Positions 1 through 11,380 of a stretch of DNA of 64,000 nt are shown here, one piece after another. A program made the translations under genes and the position numbers. Each line of letters opens with the position of its first letter. Positions within the stretch are counted from its first letter, which is position 1. The stretch comes from Anolis sagrei (lineage: Eukaryota > Chordata > Lepidosauria > Squamata > Anolidae), in the NCBI RefSeq assembly GCF_037176765.1, contig NC_090025.1, positions 164,530,822-164,594,821 on the forward strand, given 5' to 3'. A model generated the notes under the pieces. The model had not been told where the DNA came from. It did no database searches and was given only the letters and a program-made list of their open reading frames with translations.

Positions 1-195
1 GTTCCAGAAGCACTCTCTCCTGACATTTTGCCTACAGCTATGGCAAGCATCCTTGTGAGGTCTGTTGGAAACTAGGAAAATGAGGTTTATATATCTGTGG
101 AATGTCCAGGGTGGGAGAAAGAACTCTTGTCTGTTTGAGGTAAGTGTGAATGTTTCAATTGGCCACCTTGATTAGTATTTAATGGCCCAGCAAAA
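1..195 (-). repeat. Dispersed repeat with hammerhead-like core, copy A (cut by window edge)
   Basis: The reverse complement matches 6470-6660 over almost its whole length, including a shared block reading CAGACAAGAGTTCTTTCTCC. Copy A has lost six bases in the segment matching 6602-6607. It carries the decayed ribozyme-like core described under findings. Family assignment to a Penelope-like retroelement is an inference. Confidence 0.75.
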
Positions 196-1146
196 AATAT
201 CCAGACAACCTACTTCCTGTCCTGGTTTAATCACCATTGGAAGCATTTGAAACTCGGGAAGTGTTTTGATATAAAATCTTGGGAGATCCTGATATCACCA
301 GGGTTAATTTGTTGATTCATAATCTATTGTTGTTTTGTTTGTACTGTATCTCTGGGTGTCCCACTCATGATGCAATGGGGAGAGTGGAATATTTCATCCA
401 TTCACCATCAGCAGGACACAAAACCCCAGTATATGTATGGCAGGACTGGATGGGGTGGGATGATAACAACCCCTTTGAGGCATTTAATCCAGTAGCATAT
501 TTACAGGGATTATTGGCTGTCTGGTAGAGTCCTTTGATATTTTCTACTAAGTTTAAATCCAAAAAACCCAAACAACCCATAACTTTCATGATAGGTTTGA
601 CTTACACTTCTTGGGACTTGCCTATAATAAAAGCAGAAATATATATTTACAGAATTTTAGACTCACTAAAAGCAAGTGTTTCAGCTACTCTGGATGGGGG
701 AATTAGGATTCTTGGGGACATTTGTGTAAAAGATATGTGAAATAGGAAGAGAGACAGGAAAGCTGGTGTTGAACTCATGGTGGCTCAATTGCTTTAATCT
801 CCTGGATTAAAGCAATACAGGAATGTAGTTATGTGGTGGATGGCGGTGACCCACTCAGCACCGCCTGGTGTGAAGTTAGGTCAACACTATAAGGGACTGC
901 AGAGCAGGCCATCCTATATGACGGCGGAAAAAAATGAGAGCCTGAGTTTTAAAGCTGCCATTAACTTTGACATCAGGCAACATTCAGATCTGAGGACACT
1001 ATTATCTGCAGATCTGCAAACACTATTATCTCTTAATTTTTCTTAAACTCTATAAAAAATTAATTTTAGAAATGTGGGAATCTCCATCACTTGAATAGAC
1101 ATGCAGAATTGGTGTGTGCACTTTGAATTTAAAGTTGTGACTAGAG

Positions 1147-1894
1147 CAGCGTTTCTCAACCTGGGGGTCGGGACCCCTGGGGGGGGGGGTCGTGTGGGGG
1201 GGGGGTGTCAGAGTGGTCACCAAAGACCATCATAAAACACAGTATTTTCTGTTGGTCATGGGAGTTCTGTATGGGAAGTTTGGCCCAATTCTATCATTGG
1301 TGGGGTTCAGAATGATCTTTGATTGTAGATGAACTAGAAGTCCCAGCAACTACAACTCCCAAATGCCAAGGTCTATTTTCCCCACCTCCACCAATGTTCA
1401 CATTTGGGCATATTGAGTATTCGTGCCAAGTTTGGCCAAGATCCATCATTGTTTGAGTCAACAGTGCTCTCTTAATGTAGGTGAACTACAACTCCAAAAC
1501 TCAAGATCAATGCCCACCAAATGCTTCCAATATTTTCTGTTTGTCATGGGAGTTCTGTGTGCCAAATTTGGTACAATTCCATTGTTGGTAGACTTCAGAA
1601 TGCTCTTTGATTGTAGGTTAACCATAAATCCCAGCAACTACAACTTCCAAATGACAAAATCAGTCCTCTCACCAACCCCACCAGTATTCAAATTTGAGCA
1701 TATCAGGTATTTGTGCCAAATTTCATCCAGTGAATGGAAATACATCCTGCATATCAGAGATTTACATTACGATTCATAACAGTAGCAAAATTACAGTTGT
1801 GAAGTAGCAATGAAAATAATGTTATGGTTGGGGGTCACCACAACATGAGGAAGTGTGTTAGGGGTCATGGCATTAGGAAGGTTGAGAACCACGG
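1147..1894 (+). mobile_element. Non-autonomous hAT-like DNA transposon, 748 bp
   Basis: Left terminus CAGCGTTTCTCAACC and right terminus GGTTGAGAACCACGG are imperfect inverted repeats of the hAT/Charlie type. Flanking 8 bp duplications GACTAGAG (1139-1146) and GATTAGAG (1895-1902) differ at one base. The interior is made of repeated modules of about 150 bp (for example 1237-1380 and 1525-1690). No transposase frame is present. The element at 34240-34942 belongs to the same family. Confidence 0.85.
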
Positions 1895-2559
1895 GATTAG
1901 AGGGCTTGGGAATTTAATCAGTGTTATAGAACAGAAGGATGGGTCAATATGCAGAATAAAAAGGATCACCAAAACCTGGAAGGCTAGAAGCTACAAACAT
2001 TATGCAGATCAAAAATGGACAAACCAAAAGTGCCAAATTGGCATATTTGGGTATGTACCCAAATACATTCTTTGCTATACTTACTATAAGATATGGAAAG
2101 AATCTATACACATAATAAAAGTGAAAATATGTATGTGTGTGTGGATGGGGTCCACTTACACATACAGGCTCCCACTTCCACAAATAGCTATGACACCCAC
2201 TACTCAGGAGACACCATGACCCTCCCTCCAATGACATTGTGGGTTATATAGAGCGCTGTAAACATGTACAAGAGCTCTGTCAATGTCCTCCACAAACATC
2301 ATACTGCCCACCACCCAAGCAAAGGCTTTCATACACTGACAACCTCATCCTAGATTTTCTTTTTTTCCCCTTCACCACAGACTTCCCAGTGTTTCTTACT
2401 TTCTCCATTGGTGTAGAATTTGCATGACTCCACCCACTGCCTCTTCCTTAATCCTTTCTTATTCTCTTTTATGGTACACAGCAAACAGAGGAATTGATCA
2501 GCAACTGAACATACTAGAGAGGTTTGGGGAGAATTCACCATGATTTATAGGAGTTGTAG

Positions 2560-3120
2560 GTACTGGGATGTATAGTTCACCTGCAATCTTAGAGCACTTT
2601 GAACTCTACCAACAATGGAGCTGGAACTAACGGCACGCAGAATCTACATGAGCAACAAAACATACTGGAGGTCTTTGGAGGGATTTTTAGGAGTTGTAGT
2701 TCACCTACATCCAGAGCGCACTATGGACCCAAAAAATGATCGATCTGGATCAAACTTGGTATGCATACTTGATATGTTGAAATTTGATTACTGGAGGGGT
2801 TGGGGTTGGGAGTGGGGACTGACCTTCCTTTCTGGGAGTTGTAGTTCACTCACAACCAGAGAAACGATGAGCTGCACTGATGATAGACCTGGACCAAAGT
2901 CGGCACACAGAACCCCCATGACTACTGTAGGGGTTTCTGGGGACTGACTCACCATAGTGGGAGTTGTAGTTTACCCTGCAGCCAGAGACTACACTGAACC
3001 CCTCCAATGATGAATCTAGAGCAAAACTGACCAACATAACAAACCTTAAGTACTGGTGGAGTTTCTCAGGGTTAACCTGGCATGATGTCAGTTGTACGTA
3101 AACCACAACCTTATGCATTT
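2560..3120 (+). repeat. Array of hAT-type internal modules without visible ends
   Basis: At least four degenerate modules, each starting near GGGAGTTGTAGTTCA and continuing to a dinucleotide-poor stretch with ACACAGAA, resemble the interior of the elements at 1147-1894 and 34240-34942. No terminal inverted repeats were found, so it may be a fragment or a related longer element. Confidence 0.5.
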
Positions 3121-3694
3121 TGTACAGTTAAGAAAAGGAACTTTTGCAAATAACTCAGGCAACGCTGGGTACCCAAACTAGTATTTTTGTAAAACAGAAT
3201 CATGGATATATTTTGTGTTTCTCGCGAGACTGAAAATTCTGAAGAAGAAAACTCCTTTGCAGTTTGTAGATGTGTTCTGCATGAAAAATGCACATTGTGT
3301 GTTTTTTTTCTCCTTCAGTGTTCATGTGCAGAAAACAGGCTATTTTTGCATAATATACCCATGTGTAGTTTTTCCTGTAGAATAAGTCCTAAACTCAAAA
3401 TAGCCTTGCATAGTTTTCAAGGACTGGTAAACCTGGCACAGTGACTGAGCAGTGATTCAGACACTTGCTTCCAGTGCCCAACGCTTAAACCGCAACAGTA
3501 TATTGTCTTTCACAGAACAAATACATCTATATGTTTTGAATCTTTACATGGATTAAAGTTGAGTCCATCTGCTTAGCAAACTAAATGTTGGCCATGCGGA
3601 GAGTTTTTTAGTCTAACACATCAAGAGCACACTAGTCAAGGGGGAGGCTGCATTCACTGATACATCTATCCATCGATTACTCTATCAACTAAAG

Positions 3695-3963
3695 TGGAGC
3701 TCACAGTGATGCAATTGGTTAAACGCTTGTGCCGGCTGAACTGCTGACTGAAAAGTTGGTGGTTCGAATCTGAGGAGTGGGATGAGCTCACGTCTGTCAG
3801 CTCCTGCTTCTCATGCGGGGACATGTGAGAAACCTCCCACAAGGATGGTAATAACATCAAAACATCTGGCCGTCCCCTGGGCAACATCCTTGCAGACCGC
3901 CAATTCTCTCACACCAGAAGCGACTTGCAGTTTCTCAAGTCGCCCCTGACACGGAAAAAAAAA
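3695..3963 (+). mobile_element. tRNA-derived SINE (family A), full length
   Basis: Flanked by a perfect 11 bp target duplication, ATCAACTAAAG, at 3684-3694 and 3964-3974. It has a B-box-like GGTTCGAATC near 3769 and ends in CCTGACACGG plus an A tail. The same family recurs at 13061, 13479, 14753, 18397, 19098 (minus) and 26888. Confidence 0.88.
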
Positions 3964-4589
3964 ATCAACTAAAGTTATTACATCGTTTCTTCAAATATTC
4001 CAAACATGAGCCCTGTTATTGAGGAAGGAATACCAGGGATAAAATCTGCTTCAAATGGGTCATCATTTATACTATTTATACTATCACTTAGTATATAGCC
4101 CTGTTATTACCACAGAGAGAAAGTAGAGATGGGAGCAAGACGAAAGACACGAACAAATAGACTGGCCCTTCTGTAAATGTGCAGACGCTTCCCTCATATT
4201 ATAAACTATTACTGGGTTGTCTTCTGGCTGGAGCAATTTTCATTTCACTTTGCTCTCCTCACAGATTGCTTTAATCTAATAACAGCTGCACCAATTGCTG
4301 GAAGACTAATTTCTTTTGCACCCCCCATCTCTCTCTCTCATACATATTACATGCACACAAACAAGACTTCTTTCAGGCCTATAATGAGAAATAGGACCAC
4401 AGAAAATTTTGGGGAGTAGTTTAATGTGCTGTTAGTATGTGTGAATTGGACCTCAGAACACAACCTGAAAACAAAATTAACTGTAAAAAATGGTAAAACT
4501 GAAAAGGTCCTTCTTTGTGGGCTCCTAATATTCCCTTTCCCTTGAAACTAGAGGTTTCCCTCTCATTGGAAAGAAAAGAGTGTTTGTGT

Positions 4590-4805
4590 GTATCTCCACG
4601 GTAGAATTAATGCAGCCTGACACCACTTTAACTGCCATGGCTCAACACTATGGGATTATGGAATTTACGGTTTATTAAGGCCTTTGGCCTTCTCTGCCAA
4701 AGAGTGCTGGTGCCCCACCAAACTACAATTCCCAGGATTCCGTAGCATTGAGCCATCACAGATAAAGTGCTGTCAAACTGCATTAACTCTACAGTGTAGA
4801 TGCAC
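4590..4805. mobile_element. Palindromic MITE, about 215 bp
   Basis: The left arm (TAGAATTAATGCAG, ACTTTAACTGCCATGGCTCA) is mirrored by the right arm (TGAGCCATCACAG, CTGCATTAACTCTACAG). The whole unit can fold on itself. Related copies at 23482-23817, 26838-27310 and 38568-38920 are each interrupted by other repeats. It has no coding capacity. Confidence 0.75.
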
Positions 4806-5459
4806 TTTCTATTGAACATGCATTAAAAACTGGAGTGTGCTACAATTTGGGCAATAAAATATGATTTCAGGGCATTGAATGGACGACCTAGAATATGACC
4901 TGATGAAATCCTCACTGATATTGTGGAAACTGGCAAGATTTTGGAACTCCTAAGTTGGTCTGTCACCCTCCTCAGCATTGTCCTTTTGCTATTGATATTG
5001 AAATAAAATAAAATAGGGGTATTTTAATCTTTCTAGCAGCAGTCACAATGTTTTATGCCCATTTGGGCACTTATTCTACGCCCCATGAAATAGAACCAAT
5101 ATGTAGAAGAGGGATGCCACACCAAGCCACACCTCATTCTTACGTGTGTGTGTGTGTGTGAAAAATGTACAATTTACCCTCTATATTTGCAGATTTCACT
5201 TTTATGAACTTGATTAAAACATGTATAGGAATGTGTAGATCTTCCAGTGTGATTCTATGGTCATCCCACACTAAAAGTTTCCAATAGAGGTCCTAGAAAT
5301 CTACTCAAGTTTTTTAAGAAAGAAGCAAATATTTATTTTGATATTTTCACATTTGCAGACGTAAGATAAAGCTAAAGGTTTCCCTTTGACATTGAGTACA
5401 TAAAATTGCTTTACTGTTTGTTGCAAGAGTAAAATCAGGGAAGCATGTATCTTTGGAGA

Positions 5460-5760
5460 AAGAATGGAGAGATAAAGCAGGATATAAATAATAATAATAA
5501 TAACAACAACAACAACAAAGTGTTCGACTTGTTATTTTGTGATACGAAATCCAGCATATAGATCTCGTTTGCTGTGATATACTGTGCTTTTGTGTCAATA
5601 ATAATAATAATAACAACAACAACAACAGCAGCAGCAACAACACTTGGGAAGTGCCTGACGTGTGATCCAATACAATAGCCAGCAGAATTATCTTGTTTGC
5701 TGTTGACTCATTTTGTTGTGTTTCAAATAACAACAACAACAACAACAACAACAATTTAAT
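5460..5760 (+). repeat. Three serial microsatellite-tailed repeat units
   Basis: AAT/AAC-type microsatellites at 5484-5518, 5599-5642 and 5727-5753 are separated by two related segments of 80-85 bp, both containing TGTTTGCTGT or a near match and ending in TTGTGT(C/T)AA. This looks like repeated insertion of short LINE 3' tails or a local duplication. Confidence 0.6.
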
Positions 5761-6397
5761 TTTCCCCTCACCTCTTGATTTATAACAAATTTTCTGTTCC
5801 TTATGAGTGAAACTGGAAACTAGAACCCTTTAACTACACCTTCCTAAAAACTGAGTTAGGTTTCCAAAATCCAGCTGAAAATTGGTTCAAGCAGACCGGT
5901 TGAGCACCCATGCCTGACACAGAATGAATAAAGATACAAACAAAAGGACTGGGTTCCCGTCCCCCCCAGCTAATGTCTAATGAATAAGGTGGGTAGCAAA
6001 ATCCTGTCCTAACTGGAGAAAATGTGTAATACGACCAGACTGCCCTCACATTTCTATAGTGCCTTTCATGCAAACTTCTACAAGGCTGCGCTATGTTTTT
6101 ATTTACTCCTCCAAAAAAGCATCGTATAAAGCAGCTCCTGTTAAACAGAGTGGCAACTGAGGTTATAACATACAAGACCTTAAAATGTCTGCAACATTTG
6201 AGATTATTAGAAGGGTGTTCCAAATTACACAACTCCCTAAAGCGTACTGAACGAAGTGTGGAATATACCACATCTTCATGGACTATGTGCTATTATTCTA
6301 TTGAACTCCACAAAAGATTTTACATGTTATTAGTATTTCTGTGGACAACATGTACCAAAAATACATAGACTACAATTGAAAATAAGCCCAATGTGCA

Positions 6398-6727
6398 CAA
6401 CCAGGGCCAGCTAATCACATCAAAGGATTCCACCAGGCAGTAAGAAGCCAGACCTTGAAACCGCTAGGCCATTAAATGCTAACCAAGGTGTCCAATTGAA
6501 ACTTTCACATCAACCTCAGACAGACAAGAGTTCTTTCTCCCACCCTGGACATTCCACAGATATATAAACCTCTTTTTCCTAGTTTCCAGCAGACCTCACA
6601 ACCTCTGAGGATGCCTGCCATAGATGCAGGCAAAATGGCAGGAGAGAATGCTTCTGGAACATGGCCATACAGCCTGAAAACTCACAACAACTCAGTGATT
6701 CTGGCCATGAAAACCTTTGACAATACA
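6398..6727 (+). repeat. Dispersed repeat with hammerhead-like core, copy B
   Basis: Second copy, opposite in orientation to 1-195. A perfect six-pair stem (6613-6618 with 6626-6631) follows CTGAGGA at 6605-6611. The 3' end reads on through CAGTGATTCTGGCCATGAAA to 6727. I recognise the sequence as a common squamate repeat but cannot name its family with certainty. Confidence 0.75.
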
Positions 6728-7099
6728 ATCTGCATGTTCACATAAACAGTCTATTCATGTTAGTGAAAGTAAAATGGTGTCTACAGCAAATAACTGCTGG
6801 TGTGTTGAATTACTGTGTGCTGATGATTTATTACCTGAATATCTGAGAATGCAATGTGGTCTGTGGGGGGGGGGGGGGGTACATAGTTGGTAGTCCACAC
6901 TGCTAGAAACCTTGAAGGGACTTGACCAGCAGTATCATGAAGTCAAATTTCAGAGTATATCTTGACTCTCTTTGTTGTGGTGATATGAGATTGTCTGTGA
7001 TGGGTTTGTCTGTTGGCATGGCTTGGCTATTTTGTGGCTTCCTCTTTCTAACAAATCTGTCACCCTCTTTCTTCCCTTGCTCTTTCTGGCCCCTTTAAG

Positions 7100-7365
7100 A
7101 TTGTTGAATGAAAGTGACAAGCGGCCTTTCATAGAAGAAGCTGAGCGGCTGCGGATGCAGCACAAGAAAGACCATCCTGATTACAAGTACCAGCCCCGTC
7201 GGCGGAAAAATGGCAAGGCTGCCCAGGGTGAAAACGATGGCCAAGCTGATGGAGAAGCTGGTGGAGCTGCTGCAATCCAGGCTCACTATAAGAATGCCCA
7301 TTTGGATCATCGGCATGCTGGGGAAGGATCGCCCCTGTCTGATGGACACCCCGAACACTCCTCAG
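7100..7365 (+). CDS. SOX10: SOX10 middle coding exon (second half of HMG box)
   Basis: The acceptor AG is at 7098-7099 after a pyrimidine-rich tract. The first base completes an Arg codon split after two bases. The donor is GTTAG at 7366, and the exon ends one base into a Gly codon completed by GT at 8208. It encodes HMG helix 3, the basic C-flank and the linker to GHPEHSSG. Confidence 0.95.
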
Positions 7366-8917
7366 GTTAGTCTCTACCTGCCACAAGTGTGCTCCGAAGT
7401 TAAATGTTGGCAAATCAGCTGTTTAAGCATATCAGGATATAATTATTGTTATGACATGGATGGGTTTGTCAACATAAAGAACTCAAGGACTCACCAGAGT
7501 TAAAGACTGAGGAATTAATTACACCCAGCTGCCATCTTGGATCTTTTTTTAAAACTATCAAGAATCCTATAGCATCCATACTGGCAAAAGGATATTTTAA
7601 TCCTATCAGTGGGACGAGGATAGAAGAGAGCACAGGCATCTTGTAGAACAGGGATGAGCAACTGTAATCTTCCAATTGCTGTTCAGCTGTAGCTCAAATA
7701 ATACGTTTGATTATTCTGATTAGGAGTCCTCAGTGGTGCAGTGGGTTAAAGCACTGAGCTGCCAAACTTGCTGACCAAAAGGGAGCGGCATGAGCTACAG
7801 CTGTTAGCCCCAGTTTATGCCAACCTAGCAGTTCAAAAACGCAGGTGCCACTCTGGCGGGAAGGTAATAGTTCTCCATGCAGTCATGCTGGCCACATGAC
7901 TTTGGAGGTGTCTATGGGCAACGCCGGCACTTCGGCTTAGAAATGGAGATGAGCACCAACCTTCAGAGTCAGACACAACTGGACTTAATGTCAGGGAAAA
8001 AACCTTTACCTTTACTTTTATTCTGATTAGGGCTGATGGGACTGTAGACCAAAAGCACACAAGGTCACAATTGCCCAGCCCAATTCTAGGAGATCAGTTC
8101 TGCATGCCAGACTTGAAATAATCCAGCCATGAAGCCCTCAGATAGACATGGGTAGAATGATCATTCACCTATTCTCTGTTTTCCTTCGTATTGCTTTCAT
8201 CTCACAGGTCAGAGTCATGGACCCCCCACCCCACCAACCACTCCGAAAACAGAACTGCAGTCGGGTAAGACCGACTCCAAACGGGAGGGTCGTTCCCTTG
8301 GAGAAGGAGGAAAGCCTCACATCGACTTCGGCAATGTGGATATTGGTGAAATCAGCCACGAAGTGATGTCCAACATGGAGCCCTTTGATGTAAACGAGTT
8401 TGACCAGTATCTGCCACCAAACGGGCATGCTGCTCACCCAGGCCATGTCGGTGGCTATGCCGCAGCTGCTGGTTATGGCCTTGGGAGTGCCCTGGCTGCA
8501 GCCAGTGGACACTCCGCCTGGATCTCCAAACAGCATGGGGTTTCCTTGTCTGCTGCCACGTCATCTGTGGTAGACTCCAAGGCTCAAGTCAAAACGGAGG
8601 GCTCAGCTTCAGGGGGCCATTATGCTGACCAGCCCTCTACTTCCCAGATAGCATATACATCCCTTAGTCTGCCCCACTATGGCTCGGCCTTCCCCTCTAT
8701 ATCCAGGCCCCAATTTGATTACCCTGACCACCAGCCCTCAGGACCCTACTACAGCCACTCCAGCCAGGCTTCTGGCCTCTATTCAGCCTTTTCATATATG
8801 GGTCCTTCCCAACGTCCCTTATACACTGCCATCTCTGACCCGGCACCCTCAGTGCCACAGTCTCATAGTCCCACACACTGGGAACAGCCTGTGTATACAA
8901 CCCTTTCGAGACCCTAG
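7100..8917 (+). CDS. SOX10: SOX10 transcription factor, C-terminal two coding exons (partial gene)
   Basis: SOX10 is an HMG-box transcription factor of the SoxE group; it drives neural-crest, melanocyte and oligodendrocyte/Schwann-cell genes in the nucleus. Two exons are visible, 7100-7365 and 8208-8917, about 325 residues. The first starts inside the HMG box ([20 protein letters not shown]) and runs through the basic stretch [11 protein letters not shown]. The second carries the K2 region ([19 protein letters not shown]), a sumoylation-type VKTE site, and the C-terminal transactivation domain ending [14 protein letters not shown]. The SOX10-specific tail and the POLR2F-C22orf23-MICALL1 neighbours separate it from SOX8 and SOX9. 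The exon with the start codon and first half of the HMG box is left of the window. Introns are repeat-laden. Confidence 0.97.
7725..8019 (+). mobile_element. Sauria-type SINE (family B), full length
   Basis: tRNA-like head, then the core CCAACCTAGCAGTTC, and a 3' end CCTTTACCTTTAC like that known for Sauria SINEs, whose tail matches BovB LINEs. Perfect 12 bp duplication ATTCTGATTAGG at 7713-7724 and 8020-8031. It sits in the last SOX10 intron. Confidence 0.9.
8208..8917 (+). CDS. SOX10: SOX10 last coding exon (K2 and transactivation domains)
   Basis: The acceptor CACAG ends at 8207; the frame continues as [20 protein letters not shown]. 235 codons plus TAG at 8915-8917. Tyr/Ser/Pro-rich C-terminal transactivation region matches SOX10 closely. 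The frame stays open for another 103 codons after the stop (see findings). Confidence 0.96.
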
Positions 8918-10950
8918 GGAATGGGGAGCAGTGACCAAAGCAGCAGCGGAAAGGCTCCGAAGAATCAGCCCCAGAAGACGAGCCTCCGAGTCCCGAGGTC
9001 ATTTGGTGTAATCCAGTCGCCAGAACCCAACGAATATCCGGGCGTGTCTATCATGACCGCAGTTATCGATGGCTCACCTGGCTGGAGGAAGGTTCCCACC
9101 CACACCCCATACTCCCAGTCCCTGATTGGCTTCCAAGATCCCGTAGGCCTTCTAGATGAGGATGATTCTAGGCATGGAGCAACTAGTCGTGGTGGGTTTA
9201 TGTCGGGCAGATCGAAGGTTTATAAATAATAACAACAATATCATTGAAAGATAATCCTCTTCCTTCTCATCCCTTCCCTCAAACTGTCAAGACCATTTGT
9301 CTGACAGTTGAGAAAGAAACCAATGGCCATTAGTTTGCCACTTGCTGTGGGTGAAGCCTGGCTAGTTGGACTCTCTGATGGATATGTTATAGGAGGAGAA
9401 GGAGGGTGGTACAGCTGATGTGGACAGTGTTCTCGGACATTCCTGCTTCAGAGTTGTACATGCATGAAATTTTGTTCCCCATTGGAAGACCAACCTAAGC
9501 TTGCTTTTACTATTGATATTTGTCACCTGCATTCCACTATCCTTTATCTATTCCATCGCCTCTCTGCTGCCTGGCGCTCTTAAGACTTAACTACACAGTA
9601 CATTGGACTCAGGAACTGCGTTATATGCTCTGGCCGCCTTTGCATCACAACATGTAAATGTGTGTGTACATGCTGGTCCCTCGGACCATAAAGGGCAAAG
9701 GGGACTGATTCCTACTTTGTTGTTATGAACATTTTGTATTCTTAGTTTGTTTCCACTATCTGTGGTTTCCTTCTAAACTCCTGCAGCTACCTTTCTAATA
9801 CTCCAGAAAATACCCTGCCAAAGCCAATGCATTTGCTTGCTTATGAGTGTGCTTGTGTATATGAGTATGTGCGTGTGTGTGCGTGTGTGTGTAGAAGGGG
9901 TGAAGGAAGACAGAAAGAACCTAGAAATGAAGAACTGTCAGTGTTGTTCTCTGGCTGCAGTGATGGGGAGCACATGAACTTTCCTATGTTGTAGTTCTGC
10001 CATTTTGCACCATTCTTCACCATTGAGTATGCAGGCTAGGCCTGAATGAAGATGCAGTCTGACAACCGGAGAGACATGTCCCCCACTTCTTTCCTTATTG
10101 CTTAAATACAGAACAAACTGTGTCATGAGAACTTCCATGTGACCAAGATATATTGGTGCCTGAGTCAGAAATTTAGAAAAGTACATGCAGTAATAGTAAA
10201 AAAATAAATAAATCCAATTAACAGCATTAGTCATTTGCTGCCCTTAAAAGTTCCCCATAATCTTCTGTGTGAGTGTGGCTGCCTAACAGCAGGACCAGCC
10301 ATGCTCCCGTGTCTATAATTTTTATTATAAATTCTAAATTTGCCATAACAAGAACACTTTTGGTTCTCATAATGTGTTCCATGGGCATCAAAAAGAATGG
10401 TAGAGCAAAATTTGGAAGACATCTGCATTCAGCTTTCATGTGGAGGCAACCAATCCAGCTAAATCGAAGTGTGCCCTCATCTTTTCCATAGTCCTGTGTG
10501 AAGCTTTGCAGGCTCCACAAACATTGTCCCCAGTCAGTGAATGAATATGACACTAGGAAGACTGAGAACATGATGGGTGAATCCATCAGAAGGAGAATAG
10601 ATGACACGTCAGGACGGGCACTGATAGACACAGGACACATTGCAGTACATGCTGTTCTTCCCAACCCCTTCAGACCGAGATGGTTGAGGCTAACCTGCCC
10701 AAAGTTATGAACTTTATATATGCTTGCCTCCTTTTTCAGCTATGGATGATTGTCCGTTTTCCATAGTATTTGAAAAGAACATGTAGTATGCCTGTATTCC
10801 TTGTATGCATGTAATCTATTAACTGTTCTGCATCCTTATTTATGCAAGTAGCACATCCTTCCCTACCCCCAGCACTACCGCCCTTTGTTATCCTAGCACC
10901 ATTAACTTTGCATTAAATGTATGGAATAATAAACTTGAAAAGGTTGAGTT
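8918..10950 (+). other. SOX10: SOX10 3' UTR with poly(A) signal
   Basis: About 2 kb without recognised mobile elements follows the SOX10 stop. An AATAAA at 10928-10933 is followed within 30 bases by a GT-rich stretch, the usual layout of a cleavage site. It contains a GT-rich microsatellite at about 9865-9893. The absence of SINEs, which are dense on both sides, supports transcribed and constrained sequence. The exact end is inferred. Confidence 0.7.
10928..10933 (+). terminator. SOX10 poly(A) signal AATAAA
   Basis: Canonical hexamer with a GT-rich stretch (TTCTGTGTGTC) about 20 bases downstream. It is the best candidate for the 3' end of SOX10; an earlier alternative site cannot be excluded. 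Confidence 0.6.
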
Positions 10951-11380
10951 CTGTGTGTCAATTTCAGTTTCTTTTCTTCTTTTACCCTTCTCACTTGTCT
11001 ACACCATCTCCACACACACAAACAAACAAAAGCCTGATAGGCACAATGTCCTCTTCTTCACTACACACAAAATGTTTTGCTCACACATACTTCCTCAACT
11101 TCTATACATTGTTGAAAAGATACAAACAAAACATGAAAACTCTCTAGTACAAAAGTCTAAATTTGTCCCTGAACACCTCAGGGCATTATCTTTTCAATTG
11201 ACTGCATCTTTGTGGTGAGCTACTGGAAGCTACTGGAAACATCACAAGATCTCCTGTAAATTGTCAGTGCATCTGGGGTTCTAAGATTGCCTCAAAGTCA
11301 ATATTTTTGGTCATATATATATATATTCCCAACTTTCTTATTTTGGGGATTGAAGGGGACTCGCCATATGACTAAAACAA

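Larger units (their letters stand above)
1..7099 (+). other. SOX10 intron (upstream of the middle coding exon)
   Basis: No coding exon of SOX10 or any other gene is visible here. Contents: inverted copies of one dispersed repeat (1-195 and 6398-6727), a 748 bp hAT-like element (1147-1894), a block of the same internal modules (2560-3120), a SINE (3695-3963), a palindromic MITE (4590-4805) and three microsatellite-tailed units (5460-5760). The stretches 196-1138, 1903-2559, 3121-3682, 3975-4589, 4806-5460, 5761-6397 and 6728-7080 show nothing I recognise. Confidence 0.8.

Noticed and set aside
1423-1779. 118-codon plus-strand frame, and the related minus-strand frame at 34328-34768
   Set aside because: Both are chance frames inside copies of the same non-autonomous hAT element; repeated modules explain the similarity.
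3695-3963. Possible tRNA genes at SINE heads
   Set aside because: The A- and B-box motifs are there, but no cloverleaf can be closed and the sequence runs on into a SINE body with target duplications.
5347-5754. Minus-strand frame with long leucine runs, and the similar one at 57586-57813
   Set aside because: Leucine runs come from AAC/AAT microsatellites read in reverse.
1-7099. Search for the SOX10 start exon (N-terminal dimerisation region and first half of the HMG box)
   Set aside because: No frame with the expected HMG start or its donor was found; the exon must lie left of the window.
8679-9011. 110-codon frame overlapping the SOX10 3' end
   Set aside because: It is a +1 shadow of the SOX10 coding frame, with no separate support.
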